Part shown: in pieces, positions 7,841-15,529 of the stretch
Layout of the letters: every line of letters starts with the position of its first letter
How positions within the stretch are numbered: position 1 is the stretch's first letter
From: Pseudoxanthomonas sp. 3HH-4
GTDB lineage: Bacteria; Pseudomonadota; Gammaproteobacteria; Xanthomonadales; Xanthomonadaceae
Length of the DNA stretch: 64,000 bases
Assembly: GCF_006716465.1 (NCBI RefSeq)
Contig: NZ_VFPB01000002.1
Span: forward strand, 62,001-126,000
Reading direction: 5' to 3'
Notes under the pieces: generated by a model
What the model saw: the letters and a program-made list of their open reading frames with translations, nothing else
Databases searched by the model: none
What the model was told of the DNA's origin: nothing
Position numbers and translations under genes: made by a program

Positions 7841-8242
7841 ATGCGCGATACCGAGATCTACTACCACGGCACCAAGGCGAAACTAGCGCCCGGCGATCTG
7901 ATCGTCGCGGGCTACACCTCCAACTTCGGCAAGCGCCGCATCGCCAAGTACGTCTACCTGACCGCGATGCTGGAAGCGGCCACATGGGGCGCGGAGCTTG
8001 CGGCCGGCGAAGGCCGCGGGCACATCTACATCGTCGAGTCGACCGGCCCGTTCGAGGACGATCCCAACCTCACCAACCAGCGCTTCCCCGGCAATCCCAC
8101 CCGGTCGTATCGGACGCGCGATCCGCTGCGCGTGGTCGCCGAAGTGAAGGGCTGGATCGGCCACACACCCGAGCAACTCACCACCATGCGCGATCGCCTG
8201 GCGGAACTGGATCGACAGGGCGTGGAGGCCATCGAGGACTGA
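7841..8242 (+). CDS. arr: Rifampin ADP-ribosyltransferase (Arr)
   Basis: A 133-residue enzyme of the Arr family, which transfers ADP-ribose from NAD+ to the ansa-chain hydroxyl of rifamycins and inactivates them. Family blocks are seen in order: YYHGTKA and PGDLI near the N-terminus, YVYLTAMLEAATWGAELA around residues 38-55, IYIVESTGPFEDDPNLTNQR, FPGNPTRSYRTRDPLRVV and EVKGW. The length matches the family. It is a lone gene flanked by repeats, with no integron or transposase nearby, and its base composition looks like the neighbourhood. It is probably a resident chromosomal copy. Confidence 0.92.
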   Translation: MRDTEIYYHGTKAKLAPGDLIVAGYTSNFGKRRIAKYVYLTAMLEAATWGAELAAGEGRGHIYIVESTGPFEDDPNLTNQRFPGNPTRSYRTRDPLRVVAEVKGWIGHTPEQLTTMRDRLAELDRQGVEAIED

Positions 8243-8310
8243 GACGCGACCGCCTGCGCATATCGCATAGCCAGGGGAGAACACACGCCATAGCGTGTGT
8301 TGAACGAAGT

Positions 8311-8355
8311 GAAGCCCAACATCGCGCATCCTCCGACACTCCGATGTTGGGCTTC
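8311..8355. repeat. Hairpin repeat after arr
   Basis: GAAGCCCAACATCG (8311-8324) is exactly mirrored by CGATGTTGGGCTTC (8342-8355). A smaller stem ACACACG...CGTGTGT sits just before. The pair is the kind of extragenic palindrome common in xanthomonads and may stabilise or terminate the arr transcript. Confidence 0.65.
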
Positions 8356-8399
8356 GCAGGCGCAGCCCAACCTATCTCGCTGACCGCGCATCCGCCCCC

Positions 8400-8738
8400 T
8401 CACGACGCCGGATCGAACATGAATACCCGCAACTCCTGATCGCATCGGCACGCCTTCGCGATGCGCGCCGCCCAGGCGACGGCCTCCTCGCGGGATGGCA
8501 GTTCGAGTACGGTGAAACCGCCGTTGAGCGGCGGCGCCCACGGATATCCGCCCTCAGCGACAGCGCCATCGCCCGACACAAGCACCGGCACCACGCTCTC
8601 GTCGATGCCACCGCCGAAGACGTACACCCCCGCGACTTTTGCCTGTTCGATCACCGCGCGCGAGTCGCGACCCGCCGCTTCAAGCTCGTCTCCGGATACG
8701 ACCATCGCAGCACTGGGAAAGGAAATCAGATACTTCAT
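8400..8738 (-). CDS. YCII-related domain protein
   Basis: A 112-residue protein starting MKYLISF at 8738. The frame runs further but without a plausible start. The ferredoxin-like alpha-beta pattern of the YCII/DGPF family is visible: an N-terminal MKYL strand, a central GGYPWAPPLNGGFTVLEL, and a helix REEAVAWAARIAKAC. Family members are small, often encoded next to sigma factors or VOC proteins. No enzymatic role is established here. The diagnostic DGPF sequence is replaced, so this is a divergent member. Confidence 0.7.
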   Translation of the reverse strand: MKYLISFPSAAMVVSGDELEAAGRDSRAVIEQAKVAGVYVFGGGIDESVVPVLVSGDGAVAEGGYPWAPPLNGGFTVLELPSREEAVAWAARIAKACRCDQELRVFMFDPAS

Positions 8739-8989
8739 CGGGCGTCCTCTGCTGGGCCGGGTGACAGAAACGGTCCGGACGACGTGGAGTCGCGACGGCG
8801 CCTGCAATGCAACCTACCCTCACCCGCACGACCCCTCAACCCCAGGCTGCACAGCACCCCGCATGATGCCCGTCCTTCCGGCCCGACAACGCCACAACGA
8901 AGCGTAAGTGCCTTGCCGACCTTGCGCGGCAACGCATCCAAGCGATCAAGCGAGGTCGACGATGCCGCGTGTGCCGGTCGCGCGTCGAT

Positions 8990-9208
8990 CTACCCGCTGC
9001 TTGCGCTGCTGCGCCGCTTGGCGAGATACGGCAGTGCGAACAGGTACAGGCCCGTGAGCAGCAGCAACGCCAACGGCAGAAGCGTGAACAGCCCGACATA
9101 CAGCGCGATCTTTTCCTGCCCCATGACCACCAGGTTGGCGATGACGGCCAGGGTGAAGGTGATGGACAGCCAACGATGGAACTGACGGATCCACGCGTTC
9201 CCGTTCAT
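8990..9208 (-). CDS. Small inner-membrane protein
   Basis: A 72-residue protein with two predicted membrane helices (ITFTLAVIANLVVM and LFTLLPLALLLLTGLYLFAL) and a basic C-terminus. A strong GGAG ribosome site lies seven bases before the ATG at 9208. It sits 38 bases downstream of the VOC gene on the same strand, so it is likely to be the third gene of that operon. Function unknown. Confidence 0.75.
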   Translation of the reverse strand: MNGNAWIRQFHRWLSITFTLAVIANLVVMGQEKIALYVGLFTLLPLALLLLTGLYLFALPYLAKRRSSASSG

Positions 9209-9246
9209 TGCGATCTCCTGTGCAAGCGACACGATGGCGTGGACGC

Positions 9247-9663
9247 TCACTGCGCCGCGCGCCGGGACTCGATCATCTTCCAGCCGTTCCCCGAGGGGTC
9301 GCGGAAGTTGGCATCGACATTGCCGTAGCGCGCTTCCGGCGCCTGGGTGAATTCCACGCCGTTGGCGCGCATGCGCTCGTACTCGGCGTGGCAGTCGTCC
9401 ACGTTGAGCACCAGCGGCGGCATGGCGCCCTTGGCGACGATCTCGTTGACCGCCTGTGCGGTGGCGTCGTCCAGCACCGGCGCCTGTGCCTTGAACAGGC
9501 CGAGCTGCACGGATGGCTGGTCCGGATGCTGCACGGTCAGCCAGCGGTAGTCGCCGTTGCGTGCATCGGTGTGCACGCGGAACCCGACCTTGCCGACATA
9601 GAACGCCAGTGCTTCGTCCTGATCGCGGACATACAGACCGACCACCCCGATACCCTGACTCAT
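9247..9663 (-). CDS. VOC-superfamily (glyoxalase/bleomycin-resistance-like) protein
   Basis: A 138-residue protein with the paired beta-alpha-beta-beta-beta modules of the vicinal-oxygen-chelate fold. It begins GVVGLYVRDQDEALAFY with KVGFRVHTDAR. The second module begins PLVLNVDDCHAEYERMRANG and ends FRDPSGNGWKMIE, with the usual Glu metal ligand near the end. The substrate is unknown. Its ATG overlaps the stop of the AraC-type gene (ATGA), so the two are translationally coupled. Confidence 0.88.
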   Translation of the reverse strand: MSQGIGVVGLYVRDQDEALAFYVGKVGFRVHTDARNGDYRWLTVQHPDQPSVQLGLFKAQAPVLDDATAQAVNEIVAKGAMPPLVLNVDDCHAEYERMRANGVEFTQAPEARYGNVDANFRDPSGNGWKMIESRRAAQ

Positions 9664-10169
9664 GGAACCTCCTGTCTGGTTGAGGGCGCTTTTGTATCAC
9701 CGCCCTCCTGCCGCCGCTTCTCCGAAACTGCGGTGGTGAGGCCGGGCCGGTAGGCGGCGCTGACATAGCAGTGCGGCACGCACTCCAGCGCGTGGCGCGC
9801 GGCCTGTTCGCGCGCGCGCAACGCGCCCGGGCTCTCGCCGGTGATGTCGCGGAAGGTGCGGCCGAACGTGCCCAGGCTGTTCCAGCCGGTCTGCAGGGCG
9901 ATCTCGAGGATGGGGGTTTCCGTATCGCGCAACAGCGCCTTGGCGCGCTCGATGCGGCGCGTCAGCAGGTAGCGGTGCGGTGGAATGCCGAAGGCTTCCT
10001 TGAACGAGCGCGCGAAGTGCGCCTCGGACACATGGCTCACGCGCGCCAGGCGCTGCATCGGCCACGCCTCGTGCGAGGCGGCATCCATCCGGTCCTTCGC
10101 CCGCAGGAGGCGACGCAGCAGGTCGGGATCCTGGCGCGCACGGCCTTGTTCTTGTACCGGTGTGCTCAC
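9660..10169 (-). CDS. AraC-family DNA-binding protein without a sensor domain
   Basis: A 169-residue protein starting at GTG 10169 (residues STPVQEQGR follow). Almost the whole chain is the two-helix-turn-helix AraC domain: WPMQRLARVSHVSEAHFARS then RRIERAKALL and ILEIALQTGWNSLGTFGRTF. There is no N-terminal cupin or other ligand domain. It overlaps the VOC gene by four bases, which suggests that the VOC protein could act as ligand-binding partner or target. The frame upstream of the GTG is open but has no domain. Confidence 0.85.
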   Translation of the reverse strand: MSTPVQEQGRARQDPDLLRRLLRAKDRMDAASHEAWPMQRLARVSHVSEAHFARSFKEAFGIPPHRYLLTRRIERAKALLRDTETPILEIALQTGWNSLGTFGRTFRDITGESPGALRAREQAARHALECVPHCYVSAAYRPGLTTAVSEKRRQEGGDTKAPSTRQEVP

Positions 10170-10268
10170 GTGGCGTATTCCATGGCGGGCGACTCCCTTC
10201 CCGGCGTTTCCGGGCGCACGATACTCCACCCCGTGCCCTGCCCGCCCACCTGCCCAGGAACAACGCCC

Positions 10269-10532
10269 ATGCCCCGGCCCTCCACGCCTTACGCACCGAT
10301 CAACTGCGAATTCCACGACGTACTGGAAGCGACGGCGACCCGGCGCCGCACGGCCTCGATCCGGTTCATGGATGAAGACTGCGTGCCGCAACAACGCAAC
10401 GCACGGATCGTCGCGCTGTATGCAAACGGGGGCAGCGAGTACGCCGAACTCGACACCGGCGAACGCATCCGCCTGGACCGGCTGGTCTCCGTGGACGGTG
10501 AAGTGCTGGCGGACTACACGCCACCGACGTGA
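10269..10532 (+). CDS. Rof-like Rho-binding antiterminator
   Basis: An 87-residue protein. YAPINCEFHDVLE near the start matches the Y-PINC-D-D-LE opening of E. coli Rof, which binds Rho and blocks its RNA site. The rest follows the Rof/Sm-like five-strand pattern (TASIRFMDED, NARIVALYANGGSEYAELD, GERIRLDRLVSV). The ATG at 10269 is inside a longer open frame and was chosen because homology begins there. It is divergent from the AraC gene. It would act on Rho in the cytoplasm. Family call fairly sure. Confidence 0.75.
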   Translation: MPRPSTPYAPINCEFHDVLEATATRRRTASIRFMDEDCVPQQRNARIVALYANGGSEYAELDTGERIRLDRLVSVDGEVLADYTPPT

Positions 10533-10672
10533 TCGGATATGGGCGTTCAGGCAGGCGGACACGCAGGTGAAGCCCGCGTTCCTGCGCGACGCAGCGCGCT
10601 CTGCGGTGCGCGTCGTCACGTGTCAGGAACGCCATTCATGCGAAGGTGGCGCACGCCTGAGGGGAAATCACC

Positions 10673-10948
10673 GTGTCCACGCGCATATCAGCACCTTTGC
10701 CGGATGGCTTCTCGTGGAGAGTGGAGGATCAACGAAGAACCCTCATCTGCCATGGCCAGCCCATCGTCGAGATCGGCCCCGAACGACAGGGATGGATGGC
10801 GAGGATCCTGATCTCCGGCAAGGGCATTTCGCAGGAGCAGGTGGCAGTGCGCTCGCTGGATGCCGGCGCGGGCTGGGCCGCACGCTGGATGATGGAACGC
10901 CAGACCGCCCTGCTGCGCGCGGTCGCGGAACTGCCGCCCGCGTCCTGA
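10673..10948 (+). CDS. Small hypothetical protein
   Basis: A 91-residue protein starting at GTG 10673 (residues STRISAPLPDGF follow). A beta-rich first half (WRVEDQRRTLICHGQPIVEI) is followed by a helical tail (AARWMMERQTALLRAVAELP). It has no signal peptide, membrane segment or motif I recognise. It precedes the PAS kinase by 18 bases on the same strand and may be co-transcribed with it. Confidence 0.55.
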   Translation: MSTRISAPLPDGFSWRVEDQRRTLICHGQPIVEIGPERQGWMARILISGKGISQEQVAVRSLDAGAGWAARWMMERQTALLRAVAELPPAS

Positions 10949-10966
10949 CGCCGCCGCTGGCCGGCC

Positions 10967-12199
10967 ATGCCCGATACATCGAAGTCCGCCGCCCGACCCC
11001 ATCGGAGCGCGGTTCCCGATTCCGACCGCGACCCTGCGCATGTAGGTGACGTGCCGGACAGCGGGACCGGTGGGCAGCTTCCGGACATCGAGGAACGGCA
11101 GCTCAAGCGCCTGATCGACGGCGTGATCGATTTCGCCATCTACATGCTGGACACCGAAGGGTATGTGCGCAGCTGGAATACCGGCGGCGAGCGCATCAAG
11201 GGCTACGCCGGGGATGAAGTCATCGGCACCCATTTCTCGCGCTTCTACACCCCGGACGACATCGCCAGCGATGCGCCCGCGCGAAGCCTTCGCATCGCGC
11301 GTGAAGAGGGGCGCTTCGCGGCTGAGGGCTGGCGCGTGCGCAAGGATGGCACCGTGTTCCATGCCAGCGTGGTGATCGACCCCATCTGGCAGGAAGACGT
11401 GCTGGTCGGCTACGCCAAAGTCACGCGCGACATCACCGACCGCCTCGAACACCAGGAACGGCTGGAACAATCCCGCGATGCCCTCCTGCAGTCGCACAAG
11501 CTGGAAGCCGTCGGCAAGCTGACGCTGGGCCTGGCACACGACTTCAACAACCTGCTCAACATCATCATCAACAGCCTGGAACTCGTGGATCACTACACGA
11601 TGCAGCCCAAGGCGAAGAAGCATCTGCAGGGCGCGATGCGGGCGGCAGAGCGTGGCGCGCTGCTCACCCGGCAGTTGCTGACCTTCGGCACCGGACGCGT
11701 GCTGGTGTCGGAACGGCATTCGGTGGCCACCGTCATCCACGATGCGATGGACACGTTGCGACGCGCATGCCACGACAGCGTGACCCTGCATGCCCGCTTC
11801 GATGACGACCTGCCCGGGATCGATGTCGACCGCGAACAACTGGAGGCCGCCCTGCTCAACCTGGTGTCCAACAGCCGCGACGCGATGCCTTCCGGAGGTC
11901 ACATCGCGATCACGGCGACGCTGCGAGACTGCGCGCTCCCGCACGTCGCGGATGCGCCACCCGGTCGCTTCATCTGCATCCAGGTCAGCGACAACGGCGA
12001 AGGCATTCCGGTGGAATACCAGGCACGTGTGTTCGAGCCTTTCTACACCACGAAGGAAGTGGGCAAGGGCAGCGGGCTGGGCCTGAGCCAGGTGTTCGGG
12101 TTCGCGCGCCAGTCCGGCGGATTCGCGGAACTGAAAAGCGCCTCCGGCGAAGGCACCACCGTTTCCGTTTGCCTTCCCGTCCCACGAGACTCCGAATGA
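10967..12199 (+). CDS. PAS-domain sensor histidine kinase, soluble
   Basis: A 410-residue kinase with no membrane segment. Residues about 45-160 are a PAS domain (IDFAIYMLDTEGYVRSWN, then GYAGDEVIGTHFSRFY) with a PAC-like end VTRDITDR. The HisKA helix has the phospho-acceptor His191 in LGLAHDFNNLL. The HATPase domain has N (LNLVSNSRDA), G1 (VSDNGEGIP) and G2 (GKGSGLGLSQVFG) boxes. The stop overlaps the ATG of a stand-alone receiver by four bases. PAS cofactor and signal are unknown. The similarity is to light- or redox-sensing PAS kinases, without proof. Confidence 0.88.
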   Translation: MPDTSKSAARPHRSAVPDSDRDPAHVGDVPDSGTGGQLPDIEERQLKRLIDGVIDFAIYMLDTEGYVRSWNTGGERIKGYAGDEVIGTHFSRFYTPDDIASDAPARSLRIAREEGRFAAEGWRVRKDGTVFHASVVIDPIWQEDVLVGYAKVTRDITDRLEHQERLEQSRDALLQSHKLEAVGKLTLGLAHDFNNLLNIIINSLELVDHYTMQPKAKKHLQGAMRAAERGALLTRQLLTFGTGRVLVSERHSVATVIHDAMDTLRRACHDSVTLHARFDDDLPGIDVDREQLEAALLNLVSNSRDAMPSGGHIAITATLRDCALPHVADAPPGRFICIQVSDNGEGIPVEYQARVFEPFYTTKEVGKGSGLGLSQVFGFARQSGGFAELKSASGEGTTVSVCLPVPRDSE

Positions 12200-12555
12200 C
12201 AGACGCCAGACGCCTCCTGCTGATCGACGACGAAGTCGACCTGCTCGACATCCTTTCGGATGCGTTCGAGATCGCCGGGTTCGAGGTCGTGACGGCCATC
12301 GATGGCCAGAAGGCCATGGCATGCCTGCATGACGGGACGCATTTCGACGTCGTGATCTCGGACGTGGCCATGCCGGGCAACATCTCCGGCATCGATGTGG
12401 CCCGGGAAGCCGCTGCCCTGTACCCCGACGCCCGCGTGATCCTCGCCTCGGGCCATCCGCGCGCGGAACTGCCGCCGCTGCCGGACCGCGTGCGCTACCT
12501 GCCCAAGCCCTACCGGGTCACCCAGTTGCTGCAGACGATCAACGCTGCGGACTGA
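12196..12555 (+). CDS. Stand-alone response-regulator receiver
   Basis: A 119-residue single-domain receiver. It has the acidic pair in RLLLIDDEVDLLD, the phospho-acceptor Asp in FDVVISDVAMPG, and the Lys in VRYLPKPYRVTQLL. The start (MTDARR) overlaps the kinase stop (ATGA). There is no output domain, so it probably signals by protein contact or as part of a phosphorelay with the PAS kinase. Confidence 0.87.
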   Translation: MTDARRLLLIDDEVDLLDILSDAFEIAGFEVVTAIDGQKAMACLHDGTHFDVVISDVAMPGNISGIDVAREAAALYPDARVILASGHPRAELPPLPDRVRYLPKPYRVTQLLQTINAAD

Positions 12556-12723
12556 ACAGCGGGGCGCGGAGCCACGCCTGCTCGCAGACTTTTCGTCCAC
12601 CGTGCACCGGGCTTGGTCGCCCGTGCCGTGCTTTCGTCGCGCGCGCATTGCCCGCTGCATCCTGCCCCGGCACGCTGACGGCATGTCGCCCGTTGGTGGC
12701 GCACCGACCGAAGGAGCCGCTCC

Positions 12724-12948
12724 GTGAAAACCCTCATCGCCCTGCTCGCCTGGTGCCTGTTGTTCGTCCTGTGCTGGCCGCTCGCCCTGCTGGCGCTGGT
12801 GGCGTGGCCGCTGGTGTGGCTGCTGTCGCTGCCCTTCCGTCTGGTGGGCATCACCTTCTCCGCCCTGTTCTCGTTCCTGCACGCCGTGCTGATGCTGCCG
12901 ACGCGCCTGCTGGGCGGGCGTCCGCGCGCACCGCTGGTGTCGGCATGA
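12724..12948 (+). CDS. Small hydrophobic membrane protein
   Basis: A 74-residue protein that is almost entirely hydrophobic: two or three membrane segments starting MKTLIALLAWCLLFVLCWPL, followed by a short basic tail. The ATG at 12724 directly follows GGAG-CCGCTCCGTG. Its stop overlaps the ATG of the next gene (ATGA). Function unknown. Confidence 0.65.
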   Translation: MKTLIALLAWCLLFVLCWPLALLALVAWPLVWLLSLPFRLVGITFSALFSFLHAVLMLPTRLLGGRPRAPLVSA

Positions 12949-13457
12949 GCGCCGTTCGGTCACGCTTGGCGAAGGCCGCACTGTCGGGCTCGATGGCCAC
13001 CGTGCTGCTATTCGGTGCGGTGGAATCCGCCGCTGCGGCCGAGCGCACGCCCGAACAGCTCACACAGGTGATCGATGCGCTGGACACCGCGGTGTTCGAC
13101 ACCTTCAACACCTGCGCCGACCCCGCGCAATTGGTAAAGCACGCCACCTACTTCGACGAGGCCGTGGAGTTCTACCACGACAACGGCGGCGTCACTTGGA
13201 CCCGCGACGAGATGATCGGCCGGACCCGCGATAACGTATGCGGCCACTATCGGCGCGAACGGGTGCCGGGCACGCTGGAGGTATTCCCGATCAAGGGCTT
13301 CGGCGCGATCGCACAGGGCACGCACCGGTTCTGCGCGCTGTCGACCGGCACCTGCGAAGGCGAAGCCGACTTCGTGATGATCTGGCGCGAACGCGACGGC
13401 CGCTGGCAGGTCACCCGGGTGCTCAGCTATGGGCACCGTGCGGCGGCGGCGCCCTGA
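12945..13457 (+). CDS. Exported DUF4440/SnoaL-like (NTF2-fold) protein
   Basis: A 170-residue protein with a signal peptide ending ESAAAAE. The mature part is a cone-shaped NTF2-like fold: an N-terminal helix pair (LDTAVFDTFNTCADPAQL), then FDEAVEFYHDNGGVTWTRDE, and a C-terminal WRERDGRWQVTRVLSYGHR strand pair typical of DUF4440. It is translationally coupled to the small membrane protein. No substrate is known. Confidence 0.78.
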   Translation: MSAVRSRLAKAALSGSMATVLLFGAVESAAAAERTPEQLTQVIDALDTAVFDTFNTCADPAQLVKHATYFDEAVEFYHDNGGVTWTRDEMIGRTRDNVCGHYRRERVPGTLEVFPIKGFGAIAQGTHRFCALSTGTCEGEADFVMIWRERDGRWQVTRVLSYGHRAAAAP

Positions 13458-13545
13458 CTTCGCACTGGCTTCACACAGCCTCCGCCCCCTGCCCATCACC
13501 CCGGCCCAGCATGTCCCCGCAACCCCGCCGGGGCCCCCGGGAGAC

Positions 13546-14115
13546 ATGACGATGACGTGCGACACCCTGCCTGACGCGACACGCTGGATCCGCCTGCTGC
13601 GATCCCTGGCGTGGGGCGGTGCCGCTGCTCTGTTGCTGCTGCCCTGGGTGGCGATGCAGTTCACCGCCGACGTCGCGTGGACGGCATCCGATTTCGCGCT
13701 CTTCGGCGCCATGCTGCTGATCGCCTGCCTCGCGTTCGAAGCGATGGCGCGGGTCGCGCGCGTGCCAGCCTACCTGGCCGCGAGCGTGATCGCGATCGGT
13801 GCGGCGTTCCTGCTGGTGTGGGCGAACCTGGCCGTGGGCATCGTGGGTGAACCGGAACACCCGGCGAACCTGCTGTTCATGGGGGTGCTGGTGATGGGTG
13901 GCGTGGGCGCTCTCCTCTCACGGCTGCGCCCACGCGGGATGTCGATCACGCTGGCGACGATGGCCGCGATGCAAGTACTGGCGGGCATCGCCACCCTGCT
14001 GATGGGCGCACACGAACCGGCGACATTCGTGCTCGTGTTTACTGGAATCTACGGGGCGGTGTGGCTGCTGAGTGCGGCGCTGTTCGGCAAGGCGGCGGTG
14101 CAGCACACCGGCTGA
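13546..14115 (+). CDS. Multi-pass inner-membrane protein
   Basis: A 189-residue protein with about six hydrophobic helices (for example SLAWGGAAALLLLPWVAM, FALFGAMLLIACLAFEAM, YLAASVIAIGAAFLLVWANL). The start MTMTCD at 13546 was chosen by a preceding GGGAG; 13552 is an alternative. I see no catalytic or transport motif. Family is unknown, though it resembles small DUF-type membrane proteins of xanthomonads. Confidence 0.7.
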   Translation: MTMTCDTLPDATRWIRLLRSLAWGGAAALLLLPWVAMQFTADVAWTASDFALFGAMLLIACLAFEAMARVARVPAYLAASVIAIGAAFLLVWANLAVGIVGEPEHPANLLFMGVLVMGGVGALLSRLRPRGMSITLATMAAMQVLAGIATLLMGAHEPATFVLVFTGIYGAVWLLSAALFGKAAVQHTG

Positions 14116-14118
14116 TCA

Positions 14119-14553
14119 TCAGCGCGGCTTCGAATGCCACAGCGCATTGACGATGATCCAGCGTCCGTCGAACCGTCCCATGTGGAAGTGGTCCACGAAC
14201 CAAGGCGTCTCCAGGCGCACGGCGGCCGTCTCGGCGGTGACGTCGAGCACGCGGCAGGTGCGGTTCCACGCATCCTTCGGCGTTTTCAGCACGCCCTGCC
14301 GGGTCAGGCTGACCAGTTCTTCCTTCGACATGCGGCGCAGACCGAGGCGCTCGTCCGGTGTATCGCCGATCACGGCGCGCTTGGCCAGGTCCGGATGCAG
14401 CGCACGCGCCACGCGCGCCGGATCGCCTTCCAGTTGGCCGTCGACGTAGTCGAAGCAGGTCGCCTCGATGGCGGCGAGCGTAGCGGGATCGGCTGCAGGC
14501 GCGGCCGGGGTGGAAGCACTGGCGGCGGCCAGGACGAGGGACAGCAGTGACAT
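14119..14553 (-). CDS. Exported NTF2-like (lumazine-binding-2 type) protein
   Basis: A 144-residue protein with a short signal peptide (MSLLSLVLAAASASTPAA). The mature domain shows CFDYVDGQLEGDPARVARAL then HPDLAKRAV, and ends GRWIIVNALWHSKPR. This is the usual pattern of the putative lumazine-binding/NTF2 family. ATG 14553 has an AAGG stretch eight bases upstream; ATG 14577 is possible. It is convergent with the membrane gene, with three bases between stops. Confidence 0.75.
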   Translation of the reverse strand: MSLLSLVLAAASASTPAAPAADPATLAAIEATCFDYVDGQLEGDPARVARALHPDLAKRAVIGDTPDERLGLRRMSKEELVSLTRQGVLKTPKDAWNRTCRVLDVTAETAAVRLETPWFVDHFHMGRFDGRWIIVNALWHSKPR

Positions 14554-14646
14554 GGAGTTCGCCTTCGGTCGCGTCATCGACAGAGGGCGATCATGGGGGA
14601 GGTCCGCGCGCGGGGCACGTGCCGGAAGTCAACGGCGGGCCTGCAC

Positions 14647-15069
14647 CTACAGGTACGACGGCGATGCCGGCGGATGGTCCCAGTCGTCGTGGCGCCCATC
14701 CTCGTACTGCACGGGGATGGCAGCGAACCGTGCATCGTCCATTCCATCCAAGGTGGCGACGTTGACGGCGTGGAACCAGCCGTTGAAGGGCGCCATCTCC
14801 AGATATCCCTTGCTGAAGCCGCGCACACCGCAATGGCGGCAGAAGTAGTGGTGCACATGGCCGGCGGGCCATTCGGAAGCGTGGGCCCGGTAATCCGACA
14901 GGGCGTCGGCGCCGTGGAGCAGGCGGAAGCCGTCGCCGAGGGCGAACACCTTCCACATGCGCGTCTTCAGGCAGAAGCTGCAGTTGCAACGACGCGTGCC
15001 GGCGGCGAGGTCGAGGTCGCACTCGAAGCGCACGGCGCCGCAATGGCAACTGCCGGTGTAGGTCTGCAT
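14647..15069 (-). CDS. GFA-family zinc-binding protein (first copy)
   Basis: A 140-residue member of the glutathione-dependent formaldehyde-activating (GFA/CENP-V) family. Cys ligands are clear: GSCHCGAVRFECD near the N-terminus, RRCNCSFC around residue 30, and YFCRHCGVRGFSKG near residue 77. Members bind structural zinc. True formaldehyde activity is proven for few of them. It starts at ATG 15069, 16 bases after the YCII gene stop, so the two are likely one transcript. Confidence 0.88.
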   Translation of the reverse strand: MQTYTGSCHCGAVRFECDLDLAAGTRRCNCSFCLKTRMWKVFALGDGFRLLHGADALSDYRAHASEWPAGHVHHYFCRHCGVRGFSKGYLEMAPFNGWFHAVNVATLDGMDDARFAAIPVQYEDGRHDDWDHPPASPSYL

Positions 15070-15085
15070 GGGGCTTCTCCTCCGG

Positions 15086-15457
15086 TCAGCTGGCGGTGAG
15101 GGCGTCGGTGGGCGGTTCCTCGATGGGGCGCACTTCGCATTCGATGTCCCATTCATCACCATGCACGTCGAGGAAACGGCGGGTGTGGGCGATGGCATCG
15201 TCCAGCGAATCGGCACGCAGGATGGCATAGCCGCCGATGACCTCCTTTGCCTGGGTGAACGGGCCATCGGTGACCCGGACGTCGCCGAAGCGCGAGCGGA
15301 CGCGGGCACCTTGCGCGGTGGGCAGCAGGCCTGCTGTATCGAGCAGGACGCCTGCGGCGGACATTTCGCCGATCAGCGCCATCATGTCGGTCATCAGCCG
15401 CTCGCTGGGCTGCTGGCCGGTGGTTTCGTCGATCCGGATCATCGAAAGGAATCGCAT
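15086..15457 (-). CDS. YCII/DGPF-domain protein
   Basis: A 123-residue protein with the diagnostic DGPF (VTDGPFTQAKEVIGGYAILR) and the opening MRFLSMIRID. It is of the PhnB-like/YCII family often linked to ECF sigma factors, but no sigma gene is present here. It lies directly upstream of the first GFA gene. The biochemical role of the family is not established. Confidence 0.85.
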   Translation of the reverse strand: MRFLSMIRIDETTGQQPSERLMTDMMALIGEMSAAGVLLDTAGLLPTAQGARVRSRFGDVRVTDGPFTQAKEVIGGYAILRADSLDDAIAHTRRFLDVHGDEWDIECEVRPIEEPPTDALTAS

Positions 15458-15529
15458 GGTCTGCCTCCTGTGGCATGGGAACTGACCTTGCGACGAACGG
15501 GTACGGCCGCGATCGACAGCGACAGGCGC

